Below, in pieces: positions 1 to 10,476 of a stretch of DNA of 64,000 bases. The position numbers and the translations under genes were made by a program. Position 1 is the stretch's first letter, and every line of letters begins with the position of its first letter. This stretch comes from Halichondria panicea (Eukaryota > Porifera > Demospongiae > Suberitida > Halichondriidae): NCBI RefSeq assembly GCF_963675165.1, contig NC_087388.1, positions 2,520,800 through 2,584,799 on the forward strand. Direction: 5' to 3'. The notes beneath the pieces were generated by a model, which saw nothing but the letters and a program-made list of their open reading frames with translations, did no database searches and had not been told where the DNA came from.

Positions 1-45
1 AAATTTTGTAAATTGATTGTGTTGGGTTTCACATTATTTTTACAG

Positions 46-540
46 CCGAAGAACATAGTGGATCTTTGTAATGCAGTGGTGCTGGCAGCAGGTAACTACG
101 AACCTGCTATTATGGAGAAAGCAGAGAAGATCCAGAGGACGTTTTCGGTGGTACGTGTCATAACATCTACAGTAAGGAAATTGCTTCTCTAGGTAAATTA
201 TTTGTCTAAAGAAATGCCACAAATTACCTTGTAATTCCATCTAAAGATTTGCACATCTGCACATCAAGTCATTCATGACGTTCTACCGAGAGCAATTTCC
301 TCATGCAACGGTAATCCCCATATACTGGAGAAGCATGTAGTTGACTGGCTCAATGAGTGGAAGGTAGGATTAGGACTGATGGGCGAGCAAGGGGCAGAGT
401 CTATTCATGCCTACTTCAACAACCTCAAGGGATCCTATCGAAATATTGCAAATGGAGTTGATAGGCTGAGATGCATGATGACTTTATCCATATTGCACCG
501 TCCACCATAACGTGCCGACCTTCGCGAAAGAGGAACCTTT
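46..540 (+). pseudogene. RAG1-like transposase gene, 3' exons only (copy A)
   Basis: Two exons match the last two exons of the fuller RAG1-like gene at 58.3-61.8 kb. The first runs from an acceptor ending at 45 to a donor at 193 and reads LCNAVVLAAGNY...AIMEKAEKIQR. The second (about 270-540) carries the zinc/catalytic motif EKHVVDWLNEWKVGLG then GEQGAESIHAYFN and DRLRCMM. Glu in GAES corresponds to the third acidic residue of the RAG1/Transib core. The reading frame is broken near 150 and 330 by short deletions, so this copy is not functional. Upstream exons lie outside the window, so its 5' state is unknown. Homology to the 58-61 kb copy is seen directly; the RAG1 assignment rests on that longer copy. 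Confidence 0.75.
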
Positions 541-679
541 AATAATTTAGTATGCGTTTTTGTGATTTTACTTGCAATGTACATGTCACAAAGCATCACT
601 TTCAAACGGGTTTAACTTGCTTAAAAAAATTAAGTCCATTACAATGTAGTATCAATACTTACCTGAAAGCTTCCTTTAT

Positions 680-1005
680 AGTATGCCCTTTATAGTATGC
701 TGCTTGTTGCTTGTGGACAGAAGCGCTTCTTTGCTGCAGACACCATTCATGTTGGCCACAACATGTACTGCAGCTACAAGTAAAGCTGCGTTCGCGTGAT
801 TTTTATGACAATGGGAGACAATGGGAAGTACAGACTTTGTACTTCCTGCATAGTCACATTTTACACATTTTTAGGAACTCCCCTTCCCATGGGAATACTC
901 CTAAGACCAGACCCATTTCCACTGGTTTGTGGTTTTTGGAATGTATTATCATGTCATAATCATGTAGTACATCCTGCTAAACTAAGTGGTGAATTTTCAT
1001 TGTTG
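680..1005 (-). repeat. Companion repeat segment S of the RAG1-like element (copy A)
   Basis: This segment read in reverse matches 57780-58140, including a shared ATG-led start (MKIHHLV) followed by QDV.HDYD.IIH. In both places it lies beyond the 3' end of the RAG1-like exons, in opposite coding sense if coding at all. The match stops abruptly near 1005, where hAT sequence begins. In this copy the MKIHHLV frame meets a stop directly after V. What it encodes, if anything, is unknown. Confidence 0.6.
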
Positions 1006-2453
1006 CGGTGGACAATCAATCTTCAACCATCGACGCCTACAAAACTCCGCTACATCAAGTCCAGTTAGTCGTTCTGTTGCCGTCTTAATTCTTTTTAGAG
1101 ACCTCTCTGCTGAGCAGCTAGTGACAGGCAGAGTGCACAATATACTAACCAAGGCTCTGATATTGGGGAACATGGTCGTGGCGTGCTTGAGAGGACGGCT
1201 ACTATCCTTACAGTATTGCTCCCACTTCATCTGCCAGCAGTGTAGCTCACTCTCGATGCAGGTTGGTGATGGGACTTGTACAGGTCAACTCTGACTTTGG
1301 ATTCTGCCGAGAGGCCCACCATAATTGATGGAACTGATCTCTGTGATCGAACAACAGTAGAACTGTGAATTGCTTCGATGGATTAGTCTGGATTTGTCGA
1401 CCACATCTCCTCGGCAAAGACGGCTCAGTTCTGCTCAATGGTACGAAACCATTTTGAATGGTGTATGTTCAGCCTGCCTGAATATACTTGAGGCATGAGC
1501 ACGAGTGCGCAGAGGAATTCGGTTGTGGTGGCTAACAGTAGCATCGGTCAAAGAATCTCCATAAACCCCGGCCGGCAGTAGAAATGACTTCCATACAAGC
1601 AACGATGAAGAGACTGAAAAATGTCAACGGCATCAATTCGCCGTGTTCGACACATATGTGACAGGCTCTGGGAAAAAGGAGCAGGCTACAATTGTTGAGA
1701 TTTAAATACCAGATGATAGAGCAAAGAATTGCCTATGCACTTAGTTTGCACATACCTCGTTCCATGCCTGAGTTATGCGCTCAAAGTTCTGAAATAGCGG
1801 TATTGAGAAACGCCCACTTAAAGATTGCTAAATTGGGAAAAGTAAGGTAATGGTGGCTGCTTAGTCAAAGCACTTCGGTGGAACGCGTTGGATTCAGAGC
1901 ATCAGATTTTGCTAGTAGAAAGACTGTAGATAACTATAAGCCAAGAAAAATTATTATACACTGGCTATTGCTCCAATATGGGCTTTTTCCCAGAGCCTGT
2001 CACATATCCTTCAACTTCAGAACTTTTGAGGAAGATTGTGTATCAGCTATGGCGTCCTCAAGAGCCTTCTGTCGTTTGGGGTGAGCAGCAAAGAACTGGT
2101 AAATCCGGCCAACAACACCACACATCATGCTACTTATCTGTAATCAACAGCAAGGTTGAGACAGTGGGAAGTACAGTGGAGGTAAAGAGCACGTGGGTAC
2201 TGTTGTGTTATGAGAGCTGCTGTACTATTAACTGAACCTGCAGCTCCGTCATAAGACTGGCCTCGAAGATTGGAGAGCTGACGACCTGAGATTCCAGTAT
2301 CACACTCAACATGGTTTCAGTGTCCACATACCTCAAAACCAGGCTCAACTGCTCTTTGTTTGACACATCAGTGACTTCGTCAGCTATAACAGTGAACCAC
2401 GTTGCTGCTTTAACTTTGTCAATGACTTGCTGTCTAACTTGGTCTGACAGCAC
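997..2453 (-). pseudogene. Decayed hAT-family transposase (ZMYM1-like type)
   Basis: Minus-strand pieces occur in the order expected of a hAT transposase. At 2208-2453 there is a stretch with VKAATWFTVIADEVTDVSNK, typical of the DDE-start region of ZMYM1-like/DUF4371 proteins. At 1247-1438 there is EPSLPRRCGRQ, a motif before the C-terminal part. At 997-1230 there is the hAT dimerisation segment (ILCTLPVTSCSAERS, LKRIKTATERL), missing a few residues in the middle. The intervening 1440-2200 shows no sustained frame. It is a dead copy with small deletions. Whether the ends survive is not visible. Confidence 0.7.
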
Positions 2454-2459
2454 TGTAAT

Positions 2460-4735
2460 TAACTGGTTTTGGATATTGGATGACGTGCAGATCGAGAACC
2501 AGTCGCTAAATGTTCACTGAGGACCTTGTCTCCTGCCACGATTCTGCACAACCTGACACATCTCTCTCGATATCTGTGGAATTATCACGATGGAGCAACT
2601 TAATAATGGAAGCAAGCTTCTGGCGATTGATTGAAATCCTGTCAAAATGTATTTCTAACTAATGGTGACATTAGGGGGCATGAAAATGACGGGCTCTGAA
2701 CATCTTGCATGATAATTATTATTCATGAAACATTGTTTCCTAACACGGATTGACATCATGATCATGTGTCATAGCAATACAGCTGCACCTTCAGTTTCCG
2801 TTACTCTTTTTCTTGCAGTGGTGCTCAGTGGTGCTCTTTAATTTACAAAATTTGCCTGAAAGTTCAAAGGTCATAGCAGGCTCTAATAAGTGTCAACTAT
2901 CATACTAACTTTGCACTGAAGCATATACATCACAAACATATACATCACAAACATGCGGTGAGTTCAGTCTTCGATTTCATCAATGATGTTGGCTGATGCA
3001 CCTGTATCCCGATGTCAATTGGTGCTTTGGAATGGGGTAGAGTACGTATAGGTACTCTACTGCTTGTATCTGTCTGCAGTTGTCTGCAGTTGTCGTATAC
3101 GTCTAGTTCCTTTCCATTGTTGTTTACTGCGTGATTTGGACAAACAACATGAAATTGCCATGTTGCGCACTCCTCCGCGCACTCCTCCCCACGCAACACT
3201 CCTCCCTACGCAAAGGGATAGGGATATTCTGTCGCCCACACAACAAAACTTATCTCAATTATCGACTGGAGCTTCTGGAAATTTGTGGCAATTTGTTGTG
3301 CTGTCGCCTCACTTAAACGTTTACGAATACTGGGTTGTTCGTTTGTCTCATGACGTAGCACTGATGGAACGGTTTTTTTCATGCTTGTTCAAAATCTCAA
3401 GGGCAGTGGCTAAAAAATAAATGAGTTACCATGTGGACGTTACCATGTGGACGAGGAATGAGCAAACACATATTGGACAAATATTGGACAAATACCAAAT
3501 GAAGTAATTCGTCACAAAATTAATACGTGTCAGTACATACACACAGTTGCTAGAGCTCTAGAGCTGTATATACATGTCTGTAAGCATCTTCTTCATGTCT
3601 TGTGAACAAAGTATTTTTTTCGTTATGAGATGGGCTAGTGGGTGGGATGGGCTAGTGGTCATAAATCCATCGCACTCCACTCACCCAAGCACGATAAACA
3701 CTTCCAACAAAAATAGCCCTTTTGAATATAATATAAGTAATATCTCTAGAGCTTGTTCATTTCTCATTTGTACATGTGGTACTCTTATGCTGATGTCGCT
3801 ATTCAGCTTCGTCTGGAACATCGTCTGGAACGTCTCTTCCAATTGGGTGTCAGTGAGAAGGTTGGACGTAGCTCATTTGTCCTTCTCTAATTCTCTAATT
3901 CTCTTTTCTACTCGATACTCGATACTGAAAATATCTGCACATTAATCTCTCTGCCACAGCTCGTGTCGAATTCCTTCGGTCTGTTTCGAATTTCGTGAAC
4001 TAGTGCTACAACTAGTGCTACAAATCGCTCGAACTTGGTTTTGAGACCAAGCATATCGTGTCGACAAAGTACTCTGCTCCACCTATCAATTTCAACATCA
4101 ATTGCCCGTTGAACTCTTGTGTACCGATCTCCAAGTGTATCAATGAATGTATTGTCCTAGGTGACTTTAATGTGGACATTCTACTAATTCACCTAATTCA
4201 CTTGTTATTCTCAGCTAGTGCACACTCCCACTACAGACTCTGCAATAGCCTAGCACCAATAGCCTAGCACCAGAGCGTGTTCATACCCAGAGCGTGTTCA
4301 TACAACACGATGCAGTTCTCTGCTCCATTCCCCTCTAATGCATATAGACGTCTGTAGAATATCAAGCCTAAGTGTGTCCTGAATGGAATGTTAGTCTATC
4401 GGCTCTATAATTATCTTGAACCCTGTTTGCCATGAGATCATGATATGCAAAGAAGCTCAGAAACTCAGAACTCAAACTCTTAAACTTAATTAACATGCGA
4501 TATGCGTGTACATAATTATGACAAGTCTCATAATAATTATTACGAGTAGAACCATAGATAAAGAAGATTTTTGCTCTATCTATGGTAGAACCATTAGCAC
4601 AGCATCATATAAGTCATAGAATCGATAGGTCATACACATACAAAATAGACAACCAAAAATAATTATACATCTAGCTAGATCTAATGTCAAAATGAATGTC
4701 AAATCAATTCAGTTCAAATCAGAGTACAGACGTTT
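2460..4735. other. No recognisable gene; short tandem duplications
   Basis: I see no supported coding region here. The stretch holds many exactly adjacent short duplications, for example a 14-bp unit at 3425-3438/3439-3452, a 12-bp unit at 3999-4010/4011-4022 and a 14-bp unit at 4244-4257/4258-4271. Confidence 0.6.
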
Positions 4736-5004
4736 CAATAATCTTTTCTGGATTAAACATTCTTCACCATTAATCTTGAATGCATCCAGTCGTCATGGTA
4801 TGCAGATTCTCATCATCCGTCATTTGCGCTAAATCTTGCACCATTTTTCCAAAAGCATCACCTCTTTCCTTCACCTAGTAGGACACCACTAGCATCAACA
4901 GGTCCATTAGGCACACCTTGTCTTTTGAAAATTCAACTACTCCTGTCACTCGTTCAGTTCACCGTCTTTTTCCAGACTCCACAGCTCCTATGTCAGCGAT
5001 AGAC

Positions 5005-5474
5005 TTAACTCCCTTTGTCCCTTTTATCATAAAACTTGAAAGCAAATAGCAACATCCATCGTTTAAAGTTCAAAGTTCCAACATGGTCTCCCCAAATTGT
5101 ATCGTTCACCGATACTACTCTTGTCTTCACGTTCACAAATACCGTCGTATCCTGATCTTCTTGGGAGAAGCCGTATTTGATTGCCTTCAACTCAACAGCA
5201 CTCTCTATCCAATCACATTGTTTTCCATCACCATCGAAGAACCATCACCATCGAAGAACTCCACATTTCTACCTTTTTTGAGAGGTGACAAGACACCGTG
5301 CACATCTGCACTGGTGGGTGGATGGCTCTTCTCGAAATCTGTCACAATCCTAGGCCTTTTTCTCGCCATCTGCACCAAACAGCAATCAGCAATCGAATCA
5401 GCAACAGCAGTAGAATCAAACAGCAATCGAATCAGCAACAGCAACAACAGTAGAATCAAACAGCAACCGATCAA
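5005..5474 (-). pseudogene. N-terminal fragment of a dispersed protein family (OB-fold-like, sponge-type)
   Basis: Two minus-strand frames, 5374-5205 (beginning MARKRPRIV, then VLSPLKKGRNVEFFDGDGSS) and 5190-5005 (KAIKYGFSQEDQDTTVFVNV), look like one protein interrupted by a small deletion. The pattern of LSP..KGRN..FFDG followed by short beta-rich segments resembles a repeated family in which I also place the fragments at 39.0-39.8 kb and 46.4-46.7 kb, the latter ending in a zinc ribbon. An RPA-like OB fold is my inference; no profile search was possible. The frame does not continue convincingly below 5000. Confidence 0.35.
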
Positions 5475-5545
5475 ACAGCAATCGAATCAGCAACAGCAAC
5501 AACAGTCAAACAGACAGCAGCAATCAGCAACAGCAAAAAACAGTA
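5380..5545. repeat. CAGCAA-type low-complexity tract
   Basis: Repeated CAGCAATCGAATCAGCAACAG-like units, imperfect, about 165 bases. A plus-strand frame across it (5083-5628) is Gln/Ser/Asn rich only because of the repeat and is not treated as a gene. Confidence 0.8.
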
Positions 5546-5639
5546 GAATCTCATCCCTGGAGCTTCTCTTAAGGTTACGGTCTAGTGTTTTGCCCACGCA
5601 GTTTAGAGTCACTCATGAATATAATTAACACTACAACAA

Positions 5640-6400
5640 TTATGTATTCCTCGTGTAGTTGTGGTTTACCACCTTGTAGCACTACAGCAAACAGGGTTAC
5701 ACGTGGTCAGTACGGACAGAGTTCTGGAGTTCTTTTTTGCTTCCATAGCTAGGTGTGACAGTCTATAATAGAGAACATAAAGGATGAAAATCATTGAGTG
5801 AGAGTATATAGGCACGTACCATAATTATATTTATGTCCTTGATGATCTAGTATTTGGTTAGTTGGATGTAGGTAGAGAAGCAAGCTCAGGCAGTAGAGCA
5901 TCTTGATAAAAAGCGTTCAGTTTCAGTATCTGTTGGTCCCACCACTTTCTGTCTCTGTAAATTCTCTCTGTCCCTCTGTCCAATCGCACCACTCGTTGTT
6001 CGTACAATAATTATAGTTGGCATTTGATACGTTTGTTCTTCTTTTCCATTTTTCAGGCAGAACGTTGAACCACTGTGAGTGACAGGCCTCAGACAACGTC
6101 ATACTTCTCTTAGTGAAAGGGTTTTTTATTTTTTATTTCAAGTATCTATTTCAAGTATCCTTGTTTGGTCACTGGGATCTTGGACTTGGACTATACCGTT
6201 GCCGCTAACCGTCAATTTTGTGCACTTAGTTCTTTGCTGGTGAGCAGTGTATTCGATTCGTGCTGTTTCCTCCATCTCCATTCCGTATCTGGTAGCCGTT
6301 ATTCCCACGAAACGTAAATTCTTTTATTTTCAGTTAGTGGCTTCTTTCTTTCTTTTCGCCATCTATCATTTCCAGCTTGTTCTTTCGTTGTGTTTTCTAT
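5640..6400. other. No recognisable gene
   Basis: AT-rich stretch without a supported frame. It contains adjacent duplications such as tatttcaagtatc twice near 6137-6162 and tttctattgcta twice near 6400. Confidence 0.5.
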
Positions 6401-6425
6401 TTCTATTGCTATTTCTATTGCTATT

Positions 6426-7089
6426 TTAGAACAGTGAGGTCATCTGGTTCAACGTCATTGTCATGCCTACTGTAGGCTTTTCGTGCCGCAGCTGAATTAT
6501 CCTTTCGAGTGTACTTACTTTTACCTCGTGTTGTGACTTCCTAGCAGTGTTCTTCTTTTTTGATTCTTCGGCTGTTGTTGAAAAAATACTATTTGAGGAC
6601 CAAACGCTTGGTCCCCAGTCTTTTCCCAGATTCTGTTGTAAGCCAGCTCCCATACATCTATGTTCCCACGACCCACTTTGGGAATGGTTAATCACTTTGC
6701 CTCCGTCATACTTTGATCTAATATGCATCCACCCTTCAGCCATATTGGTTGTTTATATTTACCACTTTCTGTGTACAATTAAATAAAATTAAATGCTAGT
6801 CGTACTTAATCCTACTTAATATCTTAGGCCTTTGAGCACAAAGTCTTGGCAATCTTTGTAACTTCCTTTTTCTGCGTAGTGGCAATAAGCAAAGTCGTCG
6901 AATAAGGCCGTTTTAGCTCCACAACCTACACAGCTGTTTCATACTGTTGGGCTGGGCCATCTCCATGAAAGAGCACGTTTATTGGCTCACTAACCAGTCG
7001 CATGCACTCTTGGCACGATTCTTTAAACATCATCTGATCTGCTATGCTTGCTCTTGATCTTCCGAACCTCCACTAACGCCATTTTAATA
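6426..7089 (-). pseudogene. C-terminal part of an older transposon gene, interrupted by the Ginger element
   Basis: Reading on the minus strand from the Ginger insertion point, one finds MALVEVRKIKS, then NVLFHGDGPAQQYE, then CVGCGAKTALFDDFAYCHYA and GSYKDCQDFVLKG. At 6743-6426 follow AEGWMHIRSKYDGG and QSGSWEHRCMGAGLQQN. The N-terminal half of the same protein lies at 10477-11566. I recognise this as a protein family repeated in sponge and cnidarian genomes but cannot name the transposon superfamily. Several short deletions and a stop in the 7.0-kb region make it a pseudogene. The insertion must be younger than this gene. Confidence 0.5.
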
Positions 7090-7093
7090 CCGG
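7090..7093. repeat. Left target-site duplication CCGG of the Ginger element
   Basis: CCGG immediately precedes the left terminus TGTCATAGGAT. The same CCGG follows the right terminus at 10473-10476. A 4-bp duplication is what Ginger1 elements make. Confidence 0.75.
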
Positions 7094-7210
7094 TGTCATA
7101 GGATAGAACCTCCGGGCGACAGTTTCTCCCCCGGAGCCTGTGGTCTTAGGACAATGCCTCCCCCCCGGTGGTTTTGTCCTAGGACAGAATCCCCGCCCCC
7201 AGGATATATC
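7094..7210. repeat. Left terminal inverted repeat of Ginger, GC-rich subterminal region
   Basis: Imperfect inverted counterpart of 10365-10472. It contains poly-C blocks and GTCCTAGGAC, quite unlike the AT-rich surroundings. Confidence 0.75.
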
Positions 7211-7305
7211 ATCCGGGTACATATGTACCCTGTCAAAACCTGTCAAGGCTTTAGTATAATAAGCGTGCGCGTGCATGTGAAATGTATAGACTGTTAGCAA
7301 TCAGA

Positions 7306-8796
7306 ATGGCTACTCAACAAGAGTATGAGGACATACTGCTGTACAAGACTGCTGCCAGCAATGCTGGCCAAAAGAAATACAGAGACGGGCTTTCCACTAA
7401 TGACAAGATAAGTATAAGAGACAAAGCTCAAAGATATGCTCTGCAGCAACAATGCTTATACCTGCCTGAGAAAGACAGCACTGGCATGCATAGAATGAGA
7501 AGAGTTGTGGTGAAGCAAGAGGAGAAAAGCAGGATACTAAACATGTGCCACGATGGACTGGATGGGATGCATTTTGGGAGAGACAAGACCTATGAAAAGG
7601 TATATTTATCATCATAAAGTATAATTATATCTGTTTCATGCATGTAGGTTGCTCAGGATTTCTACTGGAAAAGCCTACATGCTGACGTCATACAGCTCTG
7701 CAAGCACTGCGACAAATGCCAACGAACGAATCACCAACTGCAGAAACCCAGAGCAGAACTACACCCCATCCCTGTGACAAAGGTCTGGTACAGAGTTGGT
7801 ATTGACTTGGTAGGACCTCTACCTGAAACAAGCTCTGGAAACAAGTACATTATCACCCTCTCTCTCTAAGTGGCCTGAGGCTGCCCCACTCCCATCAAAA
7901 TCAGCAGAAGGTGTAGCAAAATTTCTGTTTGACACATTTTGCAGGCATGGGTGGCCAAAAGTGATTCAATCAGACCAAGGAAGAGAGTTTGTCAACGAAA
8001 TCAACACCCGACTTTTTGAGTTGACTGACATACAGCACTGCGTATCAAGTGCTTACCACCCACAAACAAATGGCCTTGATGAACGCTTCAACCAGACTCT
8101 AGTGAACACTCTCAAGAAGGTAATCGATTCTAGTACTGATGACTGGGATCAGCATCTCTCTGCTGCTCTTTATGCCTATCGCATATCAAAACAGGTAAGA
8201 TTTTAATTATTATATCATGCATGCATATATTATTTTTTGATTGTAGGCGTCGTCATCAAAGTACACACCCTTTTTCCTAATGTTCAATCGCCACCCGCGG
8301 AAAGCTGTTACTTTTGATATGGATCAACGAGATGGTGCCGACGCTATAGAAGATAGAGGAGCTGCTAACCAATTGAGTGGAGAGGAGACTGAAGATGAAG
8401 ACGGAGAAGACATGGATGGAATTCTCCGAAGGTTGATGGAAATTCGTGACCGCTGTCACCTCAATGCCAAGGAGAACATTGCTGCATGCTGCACAGCAAA
8501 AACAGAAGCAGCAGTATGACAACAAGCATAACTCTTTGAAGGTATTATTTTATATAGCAAACTTTAGCTTATTTTTTTGCCATTTTTGTCGTAGAGTTAT
8601 CCAGTTGGCAGCAGTGTCATGCTAAAGAATATGGCCAATTCGCATCGAATGGGAGGGAAAATGGACTGCACCTGGAAAGGTTCATATATTGTCCATAAGA
8701 TCCTTGACAAGGGTAGATACGAGTTGCAGTCTGGGAGCGGCAAAGTATTGAAAAAGTGTTACAATGGAGTACTGCTAAAGGAATACTACTCTCCAG
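7306..8796 (+). pseudogene. Ginger1 integrase-like DDE transposase, exons 1-4
   Basis: Exons are about 7306-7599, 7648-8194, 8247-8541 and 8595-8796, all with GT donors and AG acceptors. The start chosen is MATQQEYED at 7306. Exons 1-2 give the zinc-binding H-H-C-C region (CHDG...MHFGRDKTYEKV..FYWKSLHADV..LCKHCDKCQ). The DDE core follows: Asp in VGIDLVGPLP, Asp in IQSDQGREFV and Glu in GLDERFNQTL. Exon 4 resembles the GPY/F-type C-terminal domain (GKMDCTWKGSYIVHKILDKG). Two lesions break the frame. About 11 bp are missing at 7858-7867, removing the expected VDYF-like step before SKWPEAAP, and a 7-bp tandem duplication lies at 8480-8493. The family is established; the inactivity is inferred from the lesions. 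Confidence 0.8.
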
Positions 8797-8869
8797 GTAA
8801 AGTGTGGCTAGCAATAACCTCCTTCTGTCGTGTTCCTTGCTATATAATTATGCTTAAAACATTTTACAG

Positions 8870-9254
8870 AAACCAACGATGAAGAAAACACTCTTCCTGG
8901 CTCTGAAGACAACCACTCTTCTCCAGTCAAATCACCTAAGAATAAACGAATGCCTGACGTACCCTCTCAAAATCCTGACCTACCCTCTCAAAAGCCTGAT
9001 GCACCCTCTCAAAAGCCTGACCTACCCTCTCAAAAGCCTGATCTACCCTGCCTGATGTACCCTCTCAAAAGCCTGATGTACCCTCTCAAAAGCCTGATGT
9101 AAATTCTCAAAAACCTGATGTACCCTCTCAAAAACCTGACCTACCCTCTCAAAAGCCTGACCTACCCTCTCAAAAGCAAGATAAGCGTGATAAGCGTCCT
9201 CTTGACACAAAAGATCCTTGCAAGTCACCTCCTAGGAAGAAACAAAAGAGTCAG
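8870..9254 (+). pseudogene. Ginger linker exon 5 with PSQKPD repeats and basic tail
   Basis: This exon follows ...YYSP and begins ETNDEENTLPGSEDN. It then runs through roughly ten 21-bp repeats encoding PSQKPD(L/V/A) and ends in a basic, probably nuclear-localising stretch (KSPPRKKQKSQ) at a GT donor. An 8-bp deletion near 9050 shifts the frame in mid-repeat. The linker joins the integrase part to the protease/PHD part. Confidence 0.6.
8961..9180. repeat. 21-bp coding minisatellite
   Basis: About ten tandem copies of CCCTCTCAAAAGCCTGATGTA with small variations. Confidence 0.85.
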
Positions 9255-9362
9255 GTAATAATAATAATTATCATAACATGTCTATTTTCTTGGTAGAATA
9301 TTCTGGTATAAGCTGTGTATATATCTTGTACAATTCTTAGACTTCTGTGTATATGATTATAG

Positions 9363-10155
9363 GGAACGATGTGGCTGAAGACCCTAGATCTAAACCTCTT
9401 TGACAAACAAGTGTTGAGTGCAATAGGTGGTATGCTCTCCGACAAGCATATGCGTGCAGCCCACCAGTTATTATCGATGCAATTCCTTAAGTTTGAAGGC
9501 TGCTATAATACTCTCTTGGCCCAATTAAAGGCATTTCCACCAGTTTCCAATAATCAAGGCCCAGGTAAGACAACGTTTATGTAATTATGATAATTTTACT
9601 TGTACACGTGCAGCTGTGCAAATCTTCTTTGTTGAAGAACGACAGCACTGGATTGCCACTTCTCTGTTTAAGGGTGAACTGTATTTGTACGACAGCTGCT
9701 TCAATGGAACGCTTTCCCCAAGTACTGAGCTCCAGATAGCACAAGTGTATAGCCCATTAATTCAATGCAATGGGCTGTTGATTTCTGTGGTGGCTCTCCA
9801 GCAGCAAGAGGGTGCTAACAACTGCGGACTATTTAGCATTGCTGCTGCATATCACGCTGCTATGAACGATAATGTGGGTTCTCTAGTGTTTGATGAGGCC
9901 AAAATGAGAGCACATCTCATTAAGTGCTTTGAGAAGGGCAAACTCTCACGGTTCCCTCGCACAAAGAAAGCGATGCCAAAAAGACCAACACCACAAACCA
10001 TTGCCATTACAATATACTGCATGTGCAAGAGACCGGACTCTTTTGAGGATATGGTCATGTGTGACAAATGTAGTGAGTGGTATCACTATTGCTGTGCCAA
10101 AATTCGCAAAGAACCAGTAGGTAATTGGTTTTGTTCTGGTTGCATCACTTTATGA
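9363..10155 (+). CDS. Ginger C-terminal exons: Ulp1/C48-like cysteine protease domain plus PHD finger
   Basis: Exons 6 (about 9363-9564) and 7 (9614-10155) are open. The first reads TMWLKTLDLNLFDKQVLSAI. The second has the C48-type layout: His in ERQHWIATSLF, Asp in LYLYDSCFNG, and Gln...Cys in LQQQEGANNCGLFSIAAA. The last 45 residues form a C4HC3 PHD finger (YCMCKRPDSFEDMVMCDKCS, then EWYHYC and WFCSGC). These domains could process SUMO-like conjugates and bind histone tails; in Ginger1 their role is inferred, not known to me. The stop is at 10153-10155. This part has no visible frameshift, unlike the integrase half. Confidence 0.8.
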
Positions 10156-10364
10156 TTTATGCACTTTTGGTTATATTTATTGTACTTCTTTCTCTTGCAT
10201 TGTTGTATATATTGAGTATTGAGATCTATAACATAATAGATACAGCATCTATTGCATCTAGTTAGGCTTTGTCTATGGCTGTTTACTTCGTAGCCTAGAC
10301 TAGCTTAGTCCTCTCAGATTACCTGTGGACTGACTTTCACCGCAGAATGGGGGAGCTCTGGTCC

Positions 10365-10472
10365 TGGGGTAGGAGCTTTTGTCCTAGGACAGAAACTCCG
10401 GGGGGAGGATTTATCCTAAGGACGGAACCCCCCCCGGAACTCCTGTCCTGGGGGAGGCCGTGTCCTGTGACA
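10365..10472. repeat. Right terminal inverted repeat of Ginger, GC-rich
   Basis: It ends in CCTGTGACA and is the inverted counterpart of the left end, followed by the CCGG duplication at 10473-10476. Confidence 0.75.
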
Positions 10473-10476
10473 CCGG

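Larger units (their letters stand above)
7094..10472 (+). mobile_element. Ginger1-type DNA transposon (3379 bp)
   Basis: The left end TGTCATAGGATAGAACCTCC and the reverse complement of the right end TGTCACAGGACACGGCCTCC match at 15 of 20 positions. Both ends continue into unusually GC-rich sequence with runs of C and the palindrome GTCCTAGGAC (near 7169 and 10381). They start with TGT, as Ginger1 termini do, and are bounded by CCGG duplications. Inside is a spliced plus-strand gene for a gypsy-like integrase followed by a Ulp1-type protease and a PHD finger, the combination reported for Ginger1. At least three frameshifting indels suggest it is no longer autonomous. It sits inside an older minus-strand transposon gene. 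Confidence 0.85.

Noticed and set aside
5083-5628. 181-codon Gln/Ser-rich protein on the plus strand
   Set aside because: Open only because of the CAGCAA repeat; its minus strand carries the recognisable family fragment.
9043-9228. Repetitive FERVHQ protein on the minus strand
   Set aside because: Antisense shadow of the PSQKPD coding repeat in the Ginger gene.
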